Part shown: positions 21,334-31,865 of the stretch, in pieces
Position numbering within the stretch: the first letter of the stretch is position 1
Layout: each line of letters opens with the position of its first letter
NCBI RefSeq assembly: GCF_016802725.1
Contig: NC_052671.1
Span: 25,607,728 to 25,671,727, forward strand
Origin: Solenopsis invicta
Lineage: Eukaryota > Arthropoda > Insecta > Hymenoptera > Formicidae
DNA: 64,000 bases
Direction of reading: 5' to 3'
Notes under the pieces: model-generated
The model's database searches: none
What the model saw: only the letters and a program-made list of their open reading frames with translations
Told to the model about the DNA's origin: nothing
Made by a program: the position numbers and the translations under genes

Positions 21334-21738
21334 TTAGAAGGGGTGCCGCGAGAGCGCGAGTATGGTGGCGTCGGAATCGTTCCAGGGACTGTCTTCTTCC
21401 CGGATTAAATAAGTTATGAATTCTTCCAACTCGTGGGGGCAACGGTCACAATCGAGAGGGTGACGGCGGGCAGCTATGGGCGCGCGGCAAGAATCGCACT
21501 TTTGCGGATTGTATGGATGGCCAAGATAGATATAGTGGGTAATTACCCCGAGGTAGTTTTCTTTCTTAGAGCTTGAGTGTTTGCTTTTACACTCGAGGCA
21601 TAATACTGTTGATTCGTCGTCGTTACGAAAATACAGAGAGGTTACGCACTGGGCACTGCGTAACCATATACAGAACGAGCGATTCGCTTCGCGTTGGGTA
21701 CGGACCGAGAAAATGGCAATGCGCTGCGGTGGGCACAT
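21334..21738 (-). CDS. Small Cys-rich protein B (three CxxC pairs), unknown
   Basis: 134 residues from an ATG at 21738. Three CxxC pairs lie in order: C-L-E-C near residue 48, C-D-S-C near residue 83 and D-C-D-R-C near residue 97. They are followed by a helical stretch and an acidic W-N-D-S-D segment. This spacing suggests zinc ribbons, so binding to nucleic acid or protein is possible. It is clearly related to the ORF just upstream: the pairs, an H-Y-[IL] between the first and second pair, and the ending T-I-x-x-[IL] line up. I do not recognise the family. It starts 23 bases after that ORF ends and in another frame, so it may be a second cistron or a spliced exon. Confidence 0.5.
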   Translation of the reverse strand: MCPPQRIAIFSVRTQREANRSFCIWLRSAQCVTSLYFRNDDESTVLCLECKSKHSSSKKENYLGVITHYIYLGHPYNPQKCDSCRAPIAARRHPLDCDRCPHELEEFITYLIREEDSPWNDSDATILALSRHPF

Positions 21739-21761
21739 ACATCTAATTTACCGTATACTTA

Positions 21762-22097
21762 TTACTCTTCAGGGCATAAACATGTGCACGTCTCTTCGAT
21801 CTCTATTATAGTAGGCTCGGTGTTAAGGTATGGCTTGTTTTCCGAGTCGTACAAATGACGCGCGAGGTCGTTCAGTGCTTCGTAGCACTCGGCGCAGTCC
21901 ACCGCGGTCTCCGGAAATGAGATTAAACGATTGCAGGACGTGCAGCGTATGGCTTTTTCGTCCCCGCCGACAATTAAATAGTGACGCGTGACTGAGTTGT
22001 AAAATATGCGGTCGCGAAGGGGGAGGTTATTTTGGCACCTGTCGCAAATGATGGTGTGATTAATTTGGTGCTGATGGAAGGTGGCCAGGCTACACAA
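21762..22097 (-). CDS. Small Cys-rich protein A (three CxxC pairs), unknown
   Basis: Open for about 111 codons with C-D-R-C, then R-H-Y-L-I, C-T-S-C and D-C-A-E-C, a helix, and an acidic tail ending in C-T-C-L-C-P-E-E. It is paralogous to the next ORF. No ATG precedes the first Cys pair: the open frame begins after a TGA with only a TTG near 22097. A spliced upstream exon is therefore likely, and a TTGTGTAG acceptor-like site sits at about 22090. Upstream lies a minus-strand core promoter (22756-22791). Function unknown; the paired layout suggests internal duplication of one ancestral module. Confidence 0.45.
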   Translation of the reverse strand: MCSLATFHQHQINHTIICDRCQNNLPLRDRIFYNSVTRHYLIVGGDEKAIRCTSCNRLISFPETAVDCAECYEALNDLARHLYDSENKPYLNTEPTIIEIEETCTCLCPEE

Positions 22098-22499
22098 CGC
22101 GGAGTTAAGTCAATTGAAATATGGGGCTTGAGTTGAAAAATACGCGTTATGTGACATGCTTTGTTGAACGTTGCGACTTAGCTTTAGAATGGCAGTTGCT
22201 GTTGAAACTGTTGCCTATGCCTTGGTAGCCGCTCTGGTCAGGTGATGATCGTCCTCGTCCTTCCCGGCTGTCCGGTTGTCCTCGGGCCTCGATCGTGATA
22301 CTTCTGTTTATGCACTACACTCACGTCACGGTGTTGCATGCATGGAAGCGGGGATGCATGGAAGCGGGGGAGGTTAAGCGTGGAAATTAAGCGAAAAGCA
22401 TTTGTATATAAACTACCCTTTTATTACTAGGATATAAAGGGTAAAAGAAGTGAGTTACAAAAGCGCAATTTAAACTACGATTACATTAAAATTAAGCTT

Positions 22500-22650
22500 A
22501 CAGTAAAATTTGAAATAACAGTGGATTTAGGGTTAGGCTTAGAATTAGAATTAGAATTGGAATTAGAATGTATCTTGATTTAGGATTTGAGTTAGAGTTT
22601 GAATTTAGAGTGGATTTTCGAATTAGAATTAAGATTGGAATTAGAGTGAC
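22500..22650. repeat. GAATTA-type simple repeat
   Basis: Degenerate reiterations of TTAGAATTAGAATT with TTAGGGTTAGG near 22526, in the presumed transcribed leader of the LTR-like unit. Probably replication slippage. Confidence 0.6.
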
Positions 22651-22755
22651 TCGCTTGGATTAACGCGAACTAGTAGCTCAGGGGAACTCGGTCGCTACAA
22701 TTGCGACACGGAACCCTCCTGGCTACACTAACCCTGATCTCTACTGTCGAGTTCG

Positions 22756-22791
22756 AACTGCACTGCGTCGCGGGCTGCATCTCTATTTATA
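22756..22791 (-). promoter_or_regulatory. Core promoter (TATA plus initiator) of the LTR-like unit
   Basis: On the minus strand TATAAATAG (22783-22791) is followed about 28 bases later by a CAGTGCAGTT initiator-like motif (22756-22765), the usual arthropod spacing. It points toward the two Cys-rich ORFs. Confidence 0.5.
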
Positions 22792-22896
22792 CGATTTTTG
22801 AGACAAAGCTCTGAAAAAAGCGCGGCAAGTTGGTACCCTTAGTGGGGGTTGCTGCTGATGCAACCACCACTCAGATTTCTTAAGTGAGAAAACTCA

Positions 22897-23318
22897 AGTT
22901 CAAGTGCCGTGCGAGCGGACTTCTCCGCCGCGACCATCCGGCACTGAGAAATGTCAGGGAAATGTCAGTTCACGATTTTATGACTTTAACGGTCGCGCAA
23001 CAAATTTCTCTGTCGCGGTGTCTTTCAAGTGCCGTGCGAGCGGACTTCTCCGCCGCGACCATCCGGCGCTGGAAAATGTTGGATTGAGATTTTATTACTT
23101 TTCGAGTGTCGTAGGCGCAGTTTTCCTCTAGCAACCTTCCGTCACTGGAAAATGTTAAATATGATTTTACGACTTACTGGCCGTGCGTGCAGATCGCTCT
23201 GCCGCGACTATCCGGCGCTGGGAAATGTTAAATAGACATTAGTCTATGATTTTTATGACTTACTGGCCGTGCGTGCAGATCATTCTGCCGCGACTATCCG
23301 GCGCTGGAAAATGTTAAG
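22897..23318. repeat. Five enhancer-like repeats in the presumed U3
   Basis: A core of about 51 bp (GTGCCGTGCGnGC..., CCGCGACyATCCGGCGCTG, AAATGTTA) recurs near 22900, 23027, 23104, 23178 and 23263 with spacings of 74-127 bp. The third copy is most diverged. Repeats upstream of a promoter in an LTR often act as enhancers; that role is inferred. Confidence 0.7.
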
Positions 23319-23429
23319 AACAGGATGCGACCTGACAGTTAGATTTGTTAGCGAATGCCGGCTTGCCCGTCTGTTTTATACCGGTGTCGAAAAAAATTTA
23401 TACTCGCAACGTCGCGGACGTGACACTAA

Positions 23430-24240
23430 TAAAATTTCTATTGGTATTTTTAATTTTTGAACGTAAAAAATTCTAAATAATGTAAAATTAAAATATATAG
23501 AATTTTGTAACAAGATAATGTATTTCTTTTAAGTAAATTAATTTTTTAAAATTATTATTATGGATATATTACAACCACTTTTTTTCTTCCACCGATTATA
23601 CAGTACATTAGATTTTTATAAACCATATGTCCTAAATCATAAATATTTCATTATTTTGAGTTTAGAATCTGTTAAACAACATTTTGATGAATATAACTGT
23701 TTATGTTTCAATGGAAAATATTAGATATAAACAAAGTTATTTAATAAAATGAAATTGGATATCATATTACCCTCTTCTTTAATAATTTTTGCATATATTA
23801 TCTATTGTAGTACATTGTCATTCTCTAATGATCTTTTTTTGAAGGGGACGGTTAACCTTTATAATTTTTTAAAATGATAAACGTCCATATAAAGATATAT
23901 AATATTTTTTATGATTTGTAAAAATATGGTGGATCAATTGTAAAATATATATTTATAAAACTAAAACGGTACTATAAATTTTAATTATTAAAAGTTTTTT
24001 ATTTTGATCAAGTATTACATTGTATGAAAACATGAGATTTAATAAAGTTTTGTAATCAATAAATTAATTAAAAATGTTAGGAAAAAGAAAATGTTTGAAT
24101 AAAAATATTATAATTAATTATATAAAAAATAAAAAGTTGAAAAATTAAAAAGTTTATTAAAGTTAGTAAAAAGTTAAAAAATATATAATAAAAATTAAAA
24201 TAATCTTTAATATATATACATAATCTTATTATATTTGTTT
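23430..24240 (-). pseudogene. Duplicated segment of the minus-strand gene, decayed copy B (3' part)
   Basis: 23441-23830 matches 24951-25311 and 31733-31870 in the same orientation. At 23830-23945 the minus strand still reads V-D-P-P-Y-F before stops, matching the exon at 31866-32005, so this is a dead paralogue. Remaining sequence is AT-rich. Confidence 0.5.
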
Positions 24241-24692
24241 TAAAACACCAAATTCGTGCGTGTACGGAGTGGAAACATGAAAATGACATCCCTACAATGA
24301 ATTGTAAGTAGACGCATTTTAGTTTATTAAATATATTAATAGATCAAAAACAATCTAACAAATCTATGTTTTTTTAGGAAAAAAACAACTCGCTTTTATC
24401 AAATATAGACTGTATGTATTATTTTAAATTAGTATTTATATTTCTTTTTGAGGACATACAACGATCCGAAACACTGAAGTTGTGTATGTACGGAGTGGAA
24501 ACGTGAAAATAGCATCATTATAACGGATTGTAAGTAAACGCATTTCAGAATACGCATTTTATTTAATGTATAAATAGATCCAAATCAAATTTTTAATAAA
24601 TTTTTGTTTTTTTTTTTTAGGGAAAACAACCTGTACGTTCTCATCAAACAGACTACATGTATTACTTTAAATTAATATTTATATTTCTTTTT
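24235..24692. repeat. Tandem duplication, unit about 230 bp
   Basis: Two copies (about 24240-24450 and 24470-24690) share GTACGGAGTGGAAAC, GATTGTAAGTA, a T-run followed by AGGAAAA, and a terminal TATTTATATTTCTTTTT block. Each contains GTAAGTA and a T-rich AG, resembling splice signals, but I see no convincing coding frame. Confidence 0.6.
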
Positions 24693-24820
24693 TAATATAA
24701 TTTTAAATAATCTTTTTTATATAGTTTTAGTTAACATATTAAATAATTATTTAATTCCGAAATATCGTAAATGTAATAAATAAAATTTATTATTAAAAAA
24801 ATTTATAAATATTTTACCTG

Positions 24821-24940
24821 ATTGTAATACCCCAATTCTTTCAGTTTTGCTTTCTTCAACCAGATCCAAATTACAATATTCTTTTTCGTTAAAATCCGTT
24901 ATATGTATTTCTAATTTATTATTGCCGTCAGTTAAGGAAC
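24821..24940 (-). pseudogene. Decayed paralogue of the OB-like exon (copy B)
   Basis: The minus strand reads S-L-T-D-G-N-N-K-L-E-I-H and D-F-N-E-K-E-Y up to a GTAAAAT donor, about 65% identical to the exon at 32332-32527. Its 5' part has stops, so it is a pseudo-exon of the duplicated gene. Confidence 0.5.
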
Positions 24941-25311
24941 TATACCTAATTATTTAAAATTTCTAATGGTATTTCTAAAGTTTTGAACGTAAGAAAATTC
25001 TAAATTAAAATTTTAAACAATAAAAAATTAATTAATTAATTTTGTACCAAAGTAATGTATTTTTTGAAAATAAAAAATTAACTTTAAAAAATTATTTTTT
25101 ATGGACAATCATGTTAGAACCACTTTTTTTCTTCCATTGATTTTACAATATATTAGATTTTTATAAAGCACATATCCGAAGTAATAAATTTTTTATTATT
25201 TTGAGTTTAAAATCTGTCAAACAACTTTGACGAATATATTTGTAAAAAAAATATCAATTTAAAAATATTAGTTATAAATAAAATTATATTCAATAAAATG
25301 GAAATAGGTGC

Positions 25312-25633
25312 TGTATAAATTTGTAGAGCGATAGTTCATGAAACGAGGTAGTTTGAAATCGATGTACGTATCGAACCGCGCATGACAATTCTCAAGTAGG
25401 TGGGAACAAGGATCCTCGGTCGAAGAAATCCGGCGTACGTTAGTATATACATTCGCGATTGTATTGCCGAAAGGAGAGCATAATTCTTGTGACGACGTTG
25501 TACAACGGAATTATCTATTATACTCAAATCGTAATAAAGTGACTTATTCGTAATAAATTAAACCATCTTCAATTATTCAATCAAGCCATTCAATTTAAGC
25601 TCAATATTTAAATTAAACGCTACAATCTTTACA
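25312..25633 (+). repeat. BEL/Pao 5' LTR
   Basis: 322 bp, TGTATAAATT...ATCTTTACA. Differs from the 3' LTR by three G/A substitutions. Contains AATAAA motifs in its last third. Confidence 0.95.
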
Positions 25634-25636
25634 TTA

Positions 25637-25654
25637 TGGTCCTTCGAGCCGGAT
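25637..25654 (+). other. Primer-binding site, tRNA-Tyr type
   Basis: TGGTCCTTCGAGCCGGAT, three bases after the LTR, is complementary to the 3' end of eukaryotic tRNA-Tyr (acceptor CCTTCGA/TCGAAGG, then CCA) as I remember it. It would prime minus-strand synthesis. Confidence 0.75.
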
Positions 25655-25912
25655 CACGCGTGTGCGCGTGATCATCAAGTGATATAACAAATGACGATTA
25701 ATGACAATTACAATTAAAAACGCTATTAACAACGGTTGTATAGCACTCGATCGACTCCGGGGTGCCAGGTGTTATTCAGTGATCGTGCGGAGCCGCATTC
25801 CATTGGCACGCGTCGGCTGCATGATCGGAGCTTAGTGCCGCGCGAAATTCTTTCGCTGAAAGGTAAATTCGAGTGAGCAATTGTGACTGTGGAATAATAA
25901 CGGAGAAACAAG

Positions 25913-28900
25913 ATGAGCATAGACGGACTTAGAAGACAGCGAGGACGTCTGAAGGCGAAGTTGACGACAATAGAGTCTTTTGTGACTCGCATTGAGAACG
26001 ATTTGAATATTACGGCAACTAAGGAGATTGAGACACGTCTTCAATATTTAGACGAGACATATAATAAATTTCAAGTCATATCACAGCAATTAGTATCCCT
26101 GGTGCCTGAAGAAGAATCTGAGAGGGATGCAAACGAGGAGTTAGAATTTGACGAACGATATGTCACCTTAAAGTCGATGCTGGTACATTACATGGAGCGG
26201 CTTAAACCATCATTGCCTGCTTCGAGTTCGGATACTGAGGGTCGTTCGGTGGATTCATTGGCGGCGATTCTAGAACAGCAAACCGCGCTCCTTGAGCGGT
26301 TGTCGGAGCGATCGAGTGAGGCGGGCGGCGATGTGTTGTCACAATTGTTAGCACAGCAGACTCAGGTGTTGGAAAGAGTAAGTGTACAGTCAGGAGCATC
26401 GCGGGAGCCTCATGTCAAGCTGCCGATCATCAGATTGCCCACATTCAGCGGGAACATTGAAGACTGGAAGAGATACTCAGACATGTTTAAAACATTAATA
26501 CACGACAGTGAATTGTCGAGCGTACAAAAGCACCAGTATTTAGTTGGATCTTTAAGCGGTCCAGCAGCACGAATAATAGAATCGATTGAGATCTCGGAAC
26601 AGAATTATGCGATTGCTTGGGAGCTACTAAAGGGGCGGTACGAGGATGAGAGAGCCATTAAAAAGCGACACATCCAGTGCCTGTTTGAGATGCCGCGGGT
26701 GCATCGAGAATCCGCTGGCGCAATTCAGAGTCTCGTGGATCACGTTCAAAAACATTTGAGAATTTTGCAGTCGATGAAACTTCCCACGGAGTCCTGGGGA
26801 GAGCTCATAATATTTCTGATTGAAAGAAATCTGGATAACGTCACGAGAAAGTCTTGGGAAGAACATATTGAACAACAGGAAAATATACCAACTAGTGTTA
26901 TCCTGGATTTTCTACAGCGTCGATGCCAAGTACTAGAGCGGGCATCCTTGAACGGAGACTCGAGAGACCACGTCGACCATAATCGACCAACCACGAGACC
27001 ATAAATCAAGGACGGACTCAAGGCAGGAAAACGACAACAGCCGTGTTCAAATCTGCGGAACAAAATATCGCTATCCACAACGGTCCAGGGAGGACAATGC
27101 AACTTCTGCCAGGGATCACATCTTATTTATTCATGTAGTCAATTTCTGAGGCTCTCGCCTGACGAAAGGATGCGAGAGGTCAAGCGATTAAAATTGTGCC
27201 TCAATTGTCTAAAAACCAATCATTTTGCTGGCGAATATAGATCGAGCGGATGTCGGCGGTGCGGAGAGAGGCATAATACACTCTGTCACTCTGCGGCAGA
27301 AGCAGGAGGCTTTTCGGCTGAGGCGAGAGGAGGATCGGCCGCGGCGGAGGAGAAGTCATCAGGGACCGAGGCGTCAGGAGCGGCGAGCGGCGGTTCGGTG
27401 TATCACGTGGCAGGTGAACTCAAGCGTGGGCAGGTCTTAATGTCCACGGCAATTGTAAATGTAAAAGGGGCGGACGGTGGCAACTATCAATTAAGAGTGC
27501 TGTTAGATAGCGCGAGTGAAATAAATTTTGTAACTTTGACAGCATGTAAGAAATTGGGAGTCAAACTAGACGACGTTCATCAAAATATAAATGGTTTGAA
27601 TAATATGAACTGCATCATAAGACATAGCTGTCAATTGCAAGTAAAGTCACGCGTATCGGAATTCGAATTAAATTTGCAATGTTTGGTAGTTCCGAGAATA
27701 GCAGGGGAATTACCGCCCTTTACCATTGAGATCTCAAAATTGGCAATTCCGGGGAATTTGAAATTGGCAGACCCAATTTTTTACAATCCTGGTAGAATCG
27801 ATGCGCTAATCGGCAGTGAGTTCTTTCTGCAATTATTGCAGGCCGGGAGGATCGAGCTCGGCGAAGGTTTGCCGACGCTGCAAAATAGTAAGCTCGGCTG
27901 GGTGATAGCGGGTTCGATTCCGAGTCATTTAATCGCGAGTCGATCGACCAACCGTCCATTCGAATGCTCATACATGTTTATTTGTAAGACAAGATTCTAT
28001 TTACAACGAATTAGCAAGGTTTTGGGAATTGGAGGAATACGAAATGAAGGACAATACAAGGAGTCAACAGAGGATCAGGCATGCGAAGACTACTTTGTAA
28101 ATACGATAACGCGAAACATTTCGGGACGGTTTGTCGTTCGACTGCCTTTCCGAGGAAACAAGGCACAGTTGGGCGAATCTCGACAAATAGCAGAAAAACG
28201 GCTAAACTATTTAGAACGGAAATTTCAGCGCGACCCTGAATTTCACGCGCGGTATTCGGAATTTATGCGGGAATACATTCGTCTAAACCACATGTCGCAA
28301 GTCGACAAAGATGACGATACGAAATTTGCGGTGTATTTACCTCATCATGGTGTCATTCGGGAGTCAAGCACCACCACCAAATTACGCGTGGTATTCGACG
28401 GGTCCGCGAAAACTGCATCGGGAGTTAGTTTAAATGATACATTGATGGTGGGAGCAGGTTTGCAGGATAATATTATCGACTTGCTTTTGCGATTTAGATT
28501 GCATGCCATAGCGATTACAGCGGATCTCCAAAAAATGTACAGGCAGGTTATAGTACACGAACAGGATCGGAATTATCAGCGGATCCTCTGGCGATTCTCT
28601 TCGGGCGATTCGATACAGGAGTATAATTTAAACACCGTAACATACGGATTAGCGTGCGCACCATTTTTAGCTATACGCTGCGTCAGACAATTGGCAATCG
28701 ATTCGAGCAGTCAATTCGGCGAGGCATCAAGAGTCTTGCTGAATGATTTGTATGTCGATGATATCTTGACTGGTGTCAGTTGTGAATTTGAAGCAACCAA
28801 GTTGATTTCGCAGTTAAAGACACTGTTGAACGACAGCGGCTTCGAACTTCACAAGTGGTATTCGAATTGTGATGAAGTCATGAATGAATTGAGGCCGACC

Positions 28901-29203
28901 GACCGGGTTCGGGAATCGTCATCAATCGCGATCAACATAGACGCAGTAAAAACCTTAGGATTAAATTGGCACTACAGGCGGGATATCTTCCAGTTCACTA
29001 TTCAACCAATTAGCGATTCCATTAAAACGAAACGTCAAGTATTGTCAACTATTTCACAATTGTTCGATCCTTTAGGATTAATAAGCCCTATATTAATTCG
29101 CGCAAAACTGATTATGCAGGGAACGTGGTCCGCGAATTTGAAGTGGGATGATCCACTGACCGGCGAACTTCAGAGGGCGTGGAGGGAGTACGTGAATGAT
29201 TAG
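25913..29203 (+). pseudogene. BEL/Pao gag-protease-RT, one frame with in-frame stops
   Basis: An ATG at 25913 opens a Gag with an N-terminal coiled region and a DUF1759-type domain (L-P-T-F-S-G-N-I-E-D-W near residue 180). The frame continues through a TAA at 27002-27004 into zinc knuckles near 27200-27290, an aspartic protease (L-L-D-S-A-S near 27510) and reverse transcriptase with A-D-L-Q-K-M-Y and the Y-V-D-D active site near 28750. It stops at TAG 29201-29203. In the first knuckle the last Cys is replaced by Tyr (TAT at 27236-27238), so C-x2-C-x4-H-x4-C is broken. Around 27002-27100 another frame also looks gag-like, so compensating small indels are possible. Confidence 0.9.
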
Positions 29204-30169
29204 AGGGAGATACATTCGATTAAGATCCCGCGTCGAATAGTTCCGGGCTCCGCAACTCGTTTGAATATGCATGCATTTTGTGACGCATCAATGAAAGCAT
29301 ATGGTGCATGCATCTATTTGCAGACTATTGACAGTAACGGCCATTGCAATTCCAGATTGGTTTGTTCAAAGTCGCGTGTGGCTCCTGTTAAAAGTAAAAC
29401 CGTCACACTGCCAAAGCTGGAGCTATGTGGAGCTGTAGTTTTGGTCCGCTTAATTAAAAATGTAAAGAAAGCCCTTGGAGTTGAATTGGACAATATCTAT
29501 GCGTGGAGTGATTCCACGATAACGTTAGCGTGGATTTCCGGCGATCCGTCACGGCAAAAGGTATTTGTATCGAATCGAGTGGCCGAGATCCAATCCTTGC
29601 TTTCCGCTGATCATTGGCGTCATGTTAAAAGCGCTGACAATCCGGCCGACTTGATCTTGCGCGGTACAAGTCTGTATGACTTAGAACAGTGCAGGCTTTG
29701 GTGGGAGGGCCCTGAGTAGCTGTCTCGGATTAATGAGTATTCACAGGATGGAGCGCGATTGACAACTCTGTCGCAGGTTGAGTCGGAGATCGTTAGGTCT
29801 GAGGAGCGGTCGGAGTCTCGGGTTTTTTTGAATGTTGACGGTTTGAATCGGACGGTGGATGCATTGATCAACAAGTGTTCGTCGCTGTCAAGAGTGGAAC
29901 GTATTGTGGCGTGGATGTTTCGATTTGCCCTTAATGCTCGATCAATTAAAACAAAACGTCGGTTCGATTGTTTGTCCATATGTGAAATTATGACCGCTCA
30001 TAAAGCTTTAATCACGGCAATACAGCAGGTTCATTTCGAAAGCGTACTTGCAAGTATAAGGAAAACCGGACATATTAATTTAAACAGCAAGTTGATTTCC
30101 CTTAACCCGTTCTTGGATGAGAGGGGTATTATCAGGGAGGTAGACTGCAAAATGCATCAATGTCATTAG
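29204..30169 (+). pseudogene. BEL/Pao RNase H region, interrupted
   Basis: Continues the pol frame after the stop at 29201. F-C-D-A-S near 29278 begins the RNase H-like part, followed by L-P-K-L-E-L-C-G-A and A-W-S-D-S-T. A TAG at 29717-29719 lies where relatives have Trp (W-W-E-G-P-E-W), a probable TGG-to-TAG change. The frame then runs to 30169, but the true protein shifts frame near 30140 (G-R-L-Q-N-A continues in the next frame). Confidence 0.85.
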
Positions 30170-31359
30170 ATCAAAAGCATCCCATTCTGTTACCCCCGAA
30201 AAGTAGGTTCACTAGATTGCTATTCGAGCGCGAACATCGTAGATTACTACACGCAGGCCCACAGGCATTATTATACTCGATTCGCCGGCGATATTGGACG
30301 GTTGGAGGGAAGAATGTCGCGAGAAGAGTCGTTCATAATTGCGTGATCTGTTTTCGTAACAAACCGAGAGCATTATCACAATTAATGGGGCGACTACCCG
30401 CAGATCGCGTGACTTCAAGGCGCCCATTTTTTGTTACCGGCGTGGACTTTGCCGGACCAATTACAACGTTGGTCAATCGGGGCCGCGGCAGAAAAACTAA
30501 CAAATCTTATATTTCATTATTTATTTGCTTTGCTACGAAAGCAATACATCTGGAGGCCGTTAGCGACTTGAGCGCGTCTTCATTTATTGCTGCATTGAGA
30601 CGCTTCATCGGGCGTCGAGGCTGTCGGCAGCGCATCTATAGTGATAATGCGACCAATTTCGTGGGTGCTAAAAATGAAATCTATGACATCCAAAGACTCA
30701 TCCAAGAACAATTTCAGAAATTAAATGATGAAGTTTGTGTATCCAACAATATAGAATGGAAATTCATTCCCCCGTCATCTCCCCATGTGGGAGGAATTTG
30801 GGAAGCCGGTGTAAAATCATGCAAGTTCCATTTGAGGCGAATCATCGGTGAGACGTTGTTGACTTTCGAAGAGTTGAACACGGCTTTGATTCAGATCGAG
30901 GCGTGTTTAAATTCGCGGCCGATTTGTCAATCGCCTTCCACTCCTGTTGATTTGCAGCCGCTTACACCGGGGCACTTTCTTATTGGAGAGCCTCTGACGG
31001 AGCTGGCGGATATTGATACGAGTGACGTACCAATTAACCGCCTCGATCGGTGGCAGTTGATACAGAAAATTAGGAGAGACTTTTGGAATAGATGGAGTCG
31101 AGAATATTTAACGTCATTGCAGAGTAGGAGTAAATGGAAAATCGAGAAACCAAATCTGAAAATCGACGATGTTGTATTAATTCAGGATAACAATGCGCCG
31201 CCGTTAAAATGGAAATTAGGAAAGGTTCTCGAAATTCACGAAGGAAGTGATCACAGGGTACGCGTTGTTACCTTGAAAACTGCAAACGGAACATGCAAAA
31301 GAGCGATTAACAAACTCTGTAAATTACCAATCGCTGACGACGATATAATAGAAAATTAA
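30140..31359 (+). pseudogene. BEL/Pao integrase and C-terminal domain
   Basis: About 400 residues: an H-H-C-C zinc-binding N-terminus (H-R-R-L-L-H-A-G, then C-V-I-C), the integrase core with Asp in V-D-F-A-G-P, Asp in Y-S-D-N-A-T-N-F and Glu in G-G-I-W-E-A-G-V, and a DUF5641-type C-terminus (D-V-V-L-I and P-L-K-W-K-L-G). The catalytic triad is intact. Out of frame with upstream pol because of the shift near 30140. Confidence 0.9.
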
Positions 31360-31382
31360 TTTAAATTAATTAGCATTAATTT

Positions 31383-31392
31383 GGTGGGAGAA
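31383..31392 (+). other. Polypurine tract of BEL/Pao
   Basis: GGTGGGAGAA immediately before the 3' LTR, the expected site for plus-strand priming. Confidence 0.6.
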
Positions 31393-31714
31393 TGTATAAA
31401 TTTGTAGAGCGATAGTTCATGAAACGAGGTAGTTTGAAATCGATGTACGTATCGAACCGCGCATGACAATTCTCAAGTAGGTGGGGACAAGGATCCTCGG
31501 TCGAAGGAATCCGGCGTACGTTAGTATATACATTCGCGATTGTATTGCCGAAAGGAGAGCATAATTCTTGTGACGACGTTGTACAACGAAATTATCTATT
31601 ATACTCAAATCGTAATAAAGTGACTTATTCGTAATAAATTAAACCATCTTCAATTATTCAATCAAGCCATTCAATTTAAGCTCAATATTTAAATTAAACG
31701 CTACAATCTTTACA
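31393..31714 (+). repeat. BEL/Pao 3' LTR
   Basis: 322 bp, same length as the 5' LTR, three substitutions. Followed by the GGTGC duplication. Confidence 0.95.
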
Positions 31715-31865
31715 GGTGCTATATTATCTTCTTCACTTTGATGAATATAGGTATTCATAAAAAAATTTAAATTTGGAAATATTAGTTTTAAATAAAGTTA
31801 TTCAATAAAATAGAAATGGATGCCATATTACCTTCTTCTCATCTAATTATTTCTACATATATTAC

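Larger units (their letters stand above)
20951..23425 (-). mobile_element. LTR-like unit encoding two Cys-rich proteins, minus orientation
   Basis: A 2475 bp unit with ends TGTTACGTCC and GGACGTGACA (inverted 9/10 match) and a 4 bp duplication CTAA at 20947-20950 and 23426-23429. On the minus strand it is laid out like an LTR. A U3 of about 0.65 kb holds five repeats, a core promoter lies at 22756-22791, a transcribed part of about 1.6 kb holds two small ORFs, an AATAAA sits at 21173-21178, and about 200 bp of U5 follow. There is no gag or pol beside it. Either it is a very long solo LTR carrying genes or a non-autonomous element of similar structure. Confidence 0.6.
25312..31714 (+). mobile_element. 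BEL/Pao LTR retrotransposon, full length, young
   Basis: A 6403 bp element with two 322 bp LTRs, a 5 bp target duplication GGTGC (25307-25311, 31715-31719), a primer-binding site, gag, protease, reverse transcriptase, RNase H and integrase in BEL order. The LTRs differ at only 3 of 322 positions, so it is recent. It is nevertheless disabled by stops at 27002, 29201 and 29717 and a frameshift near 30140. It lies inside a duplicated AT-rich region of an unrecognised gene. Confidence 0.95.

Noticed and set aside
22520..22545. TTAGGGTTAGG as telomeric repeat
   Set aside because: It is part of a degenerate GAATTA simple repeat; only one or two units match.
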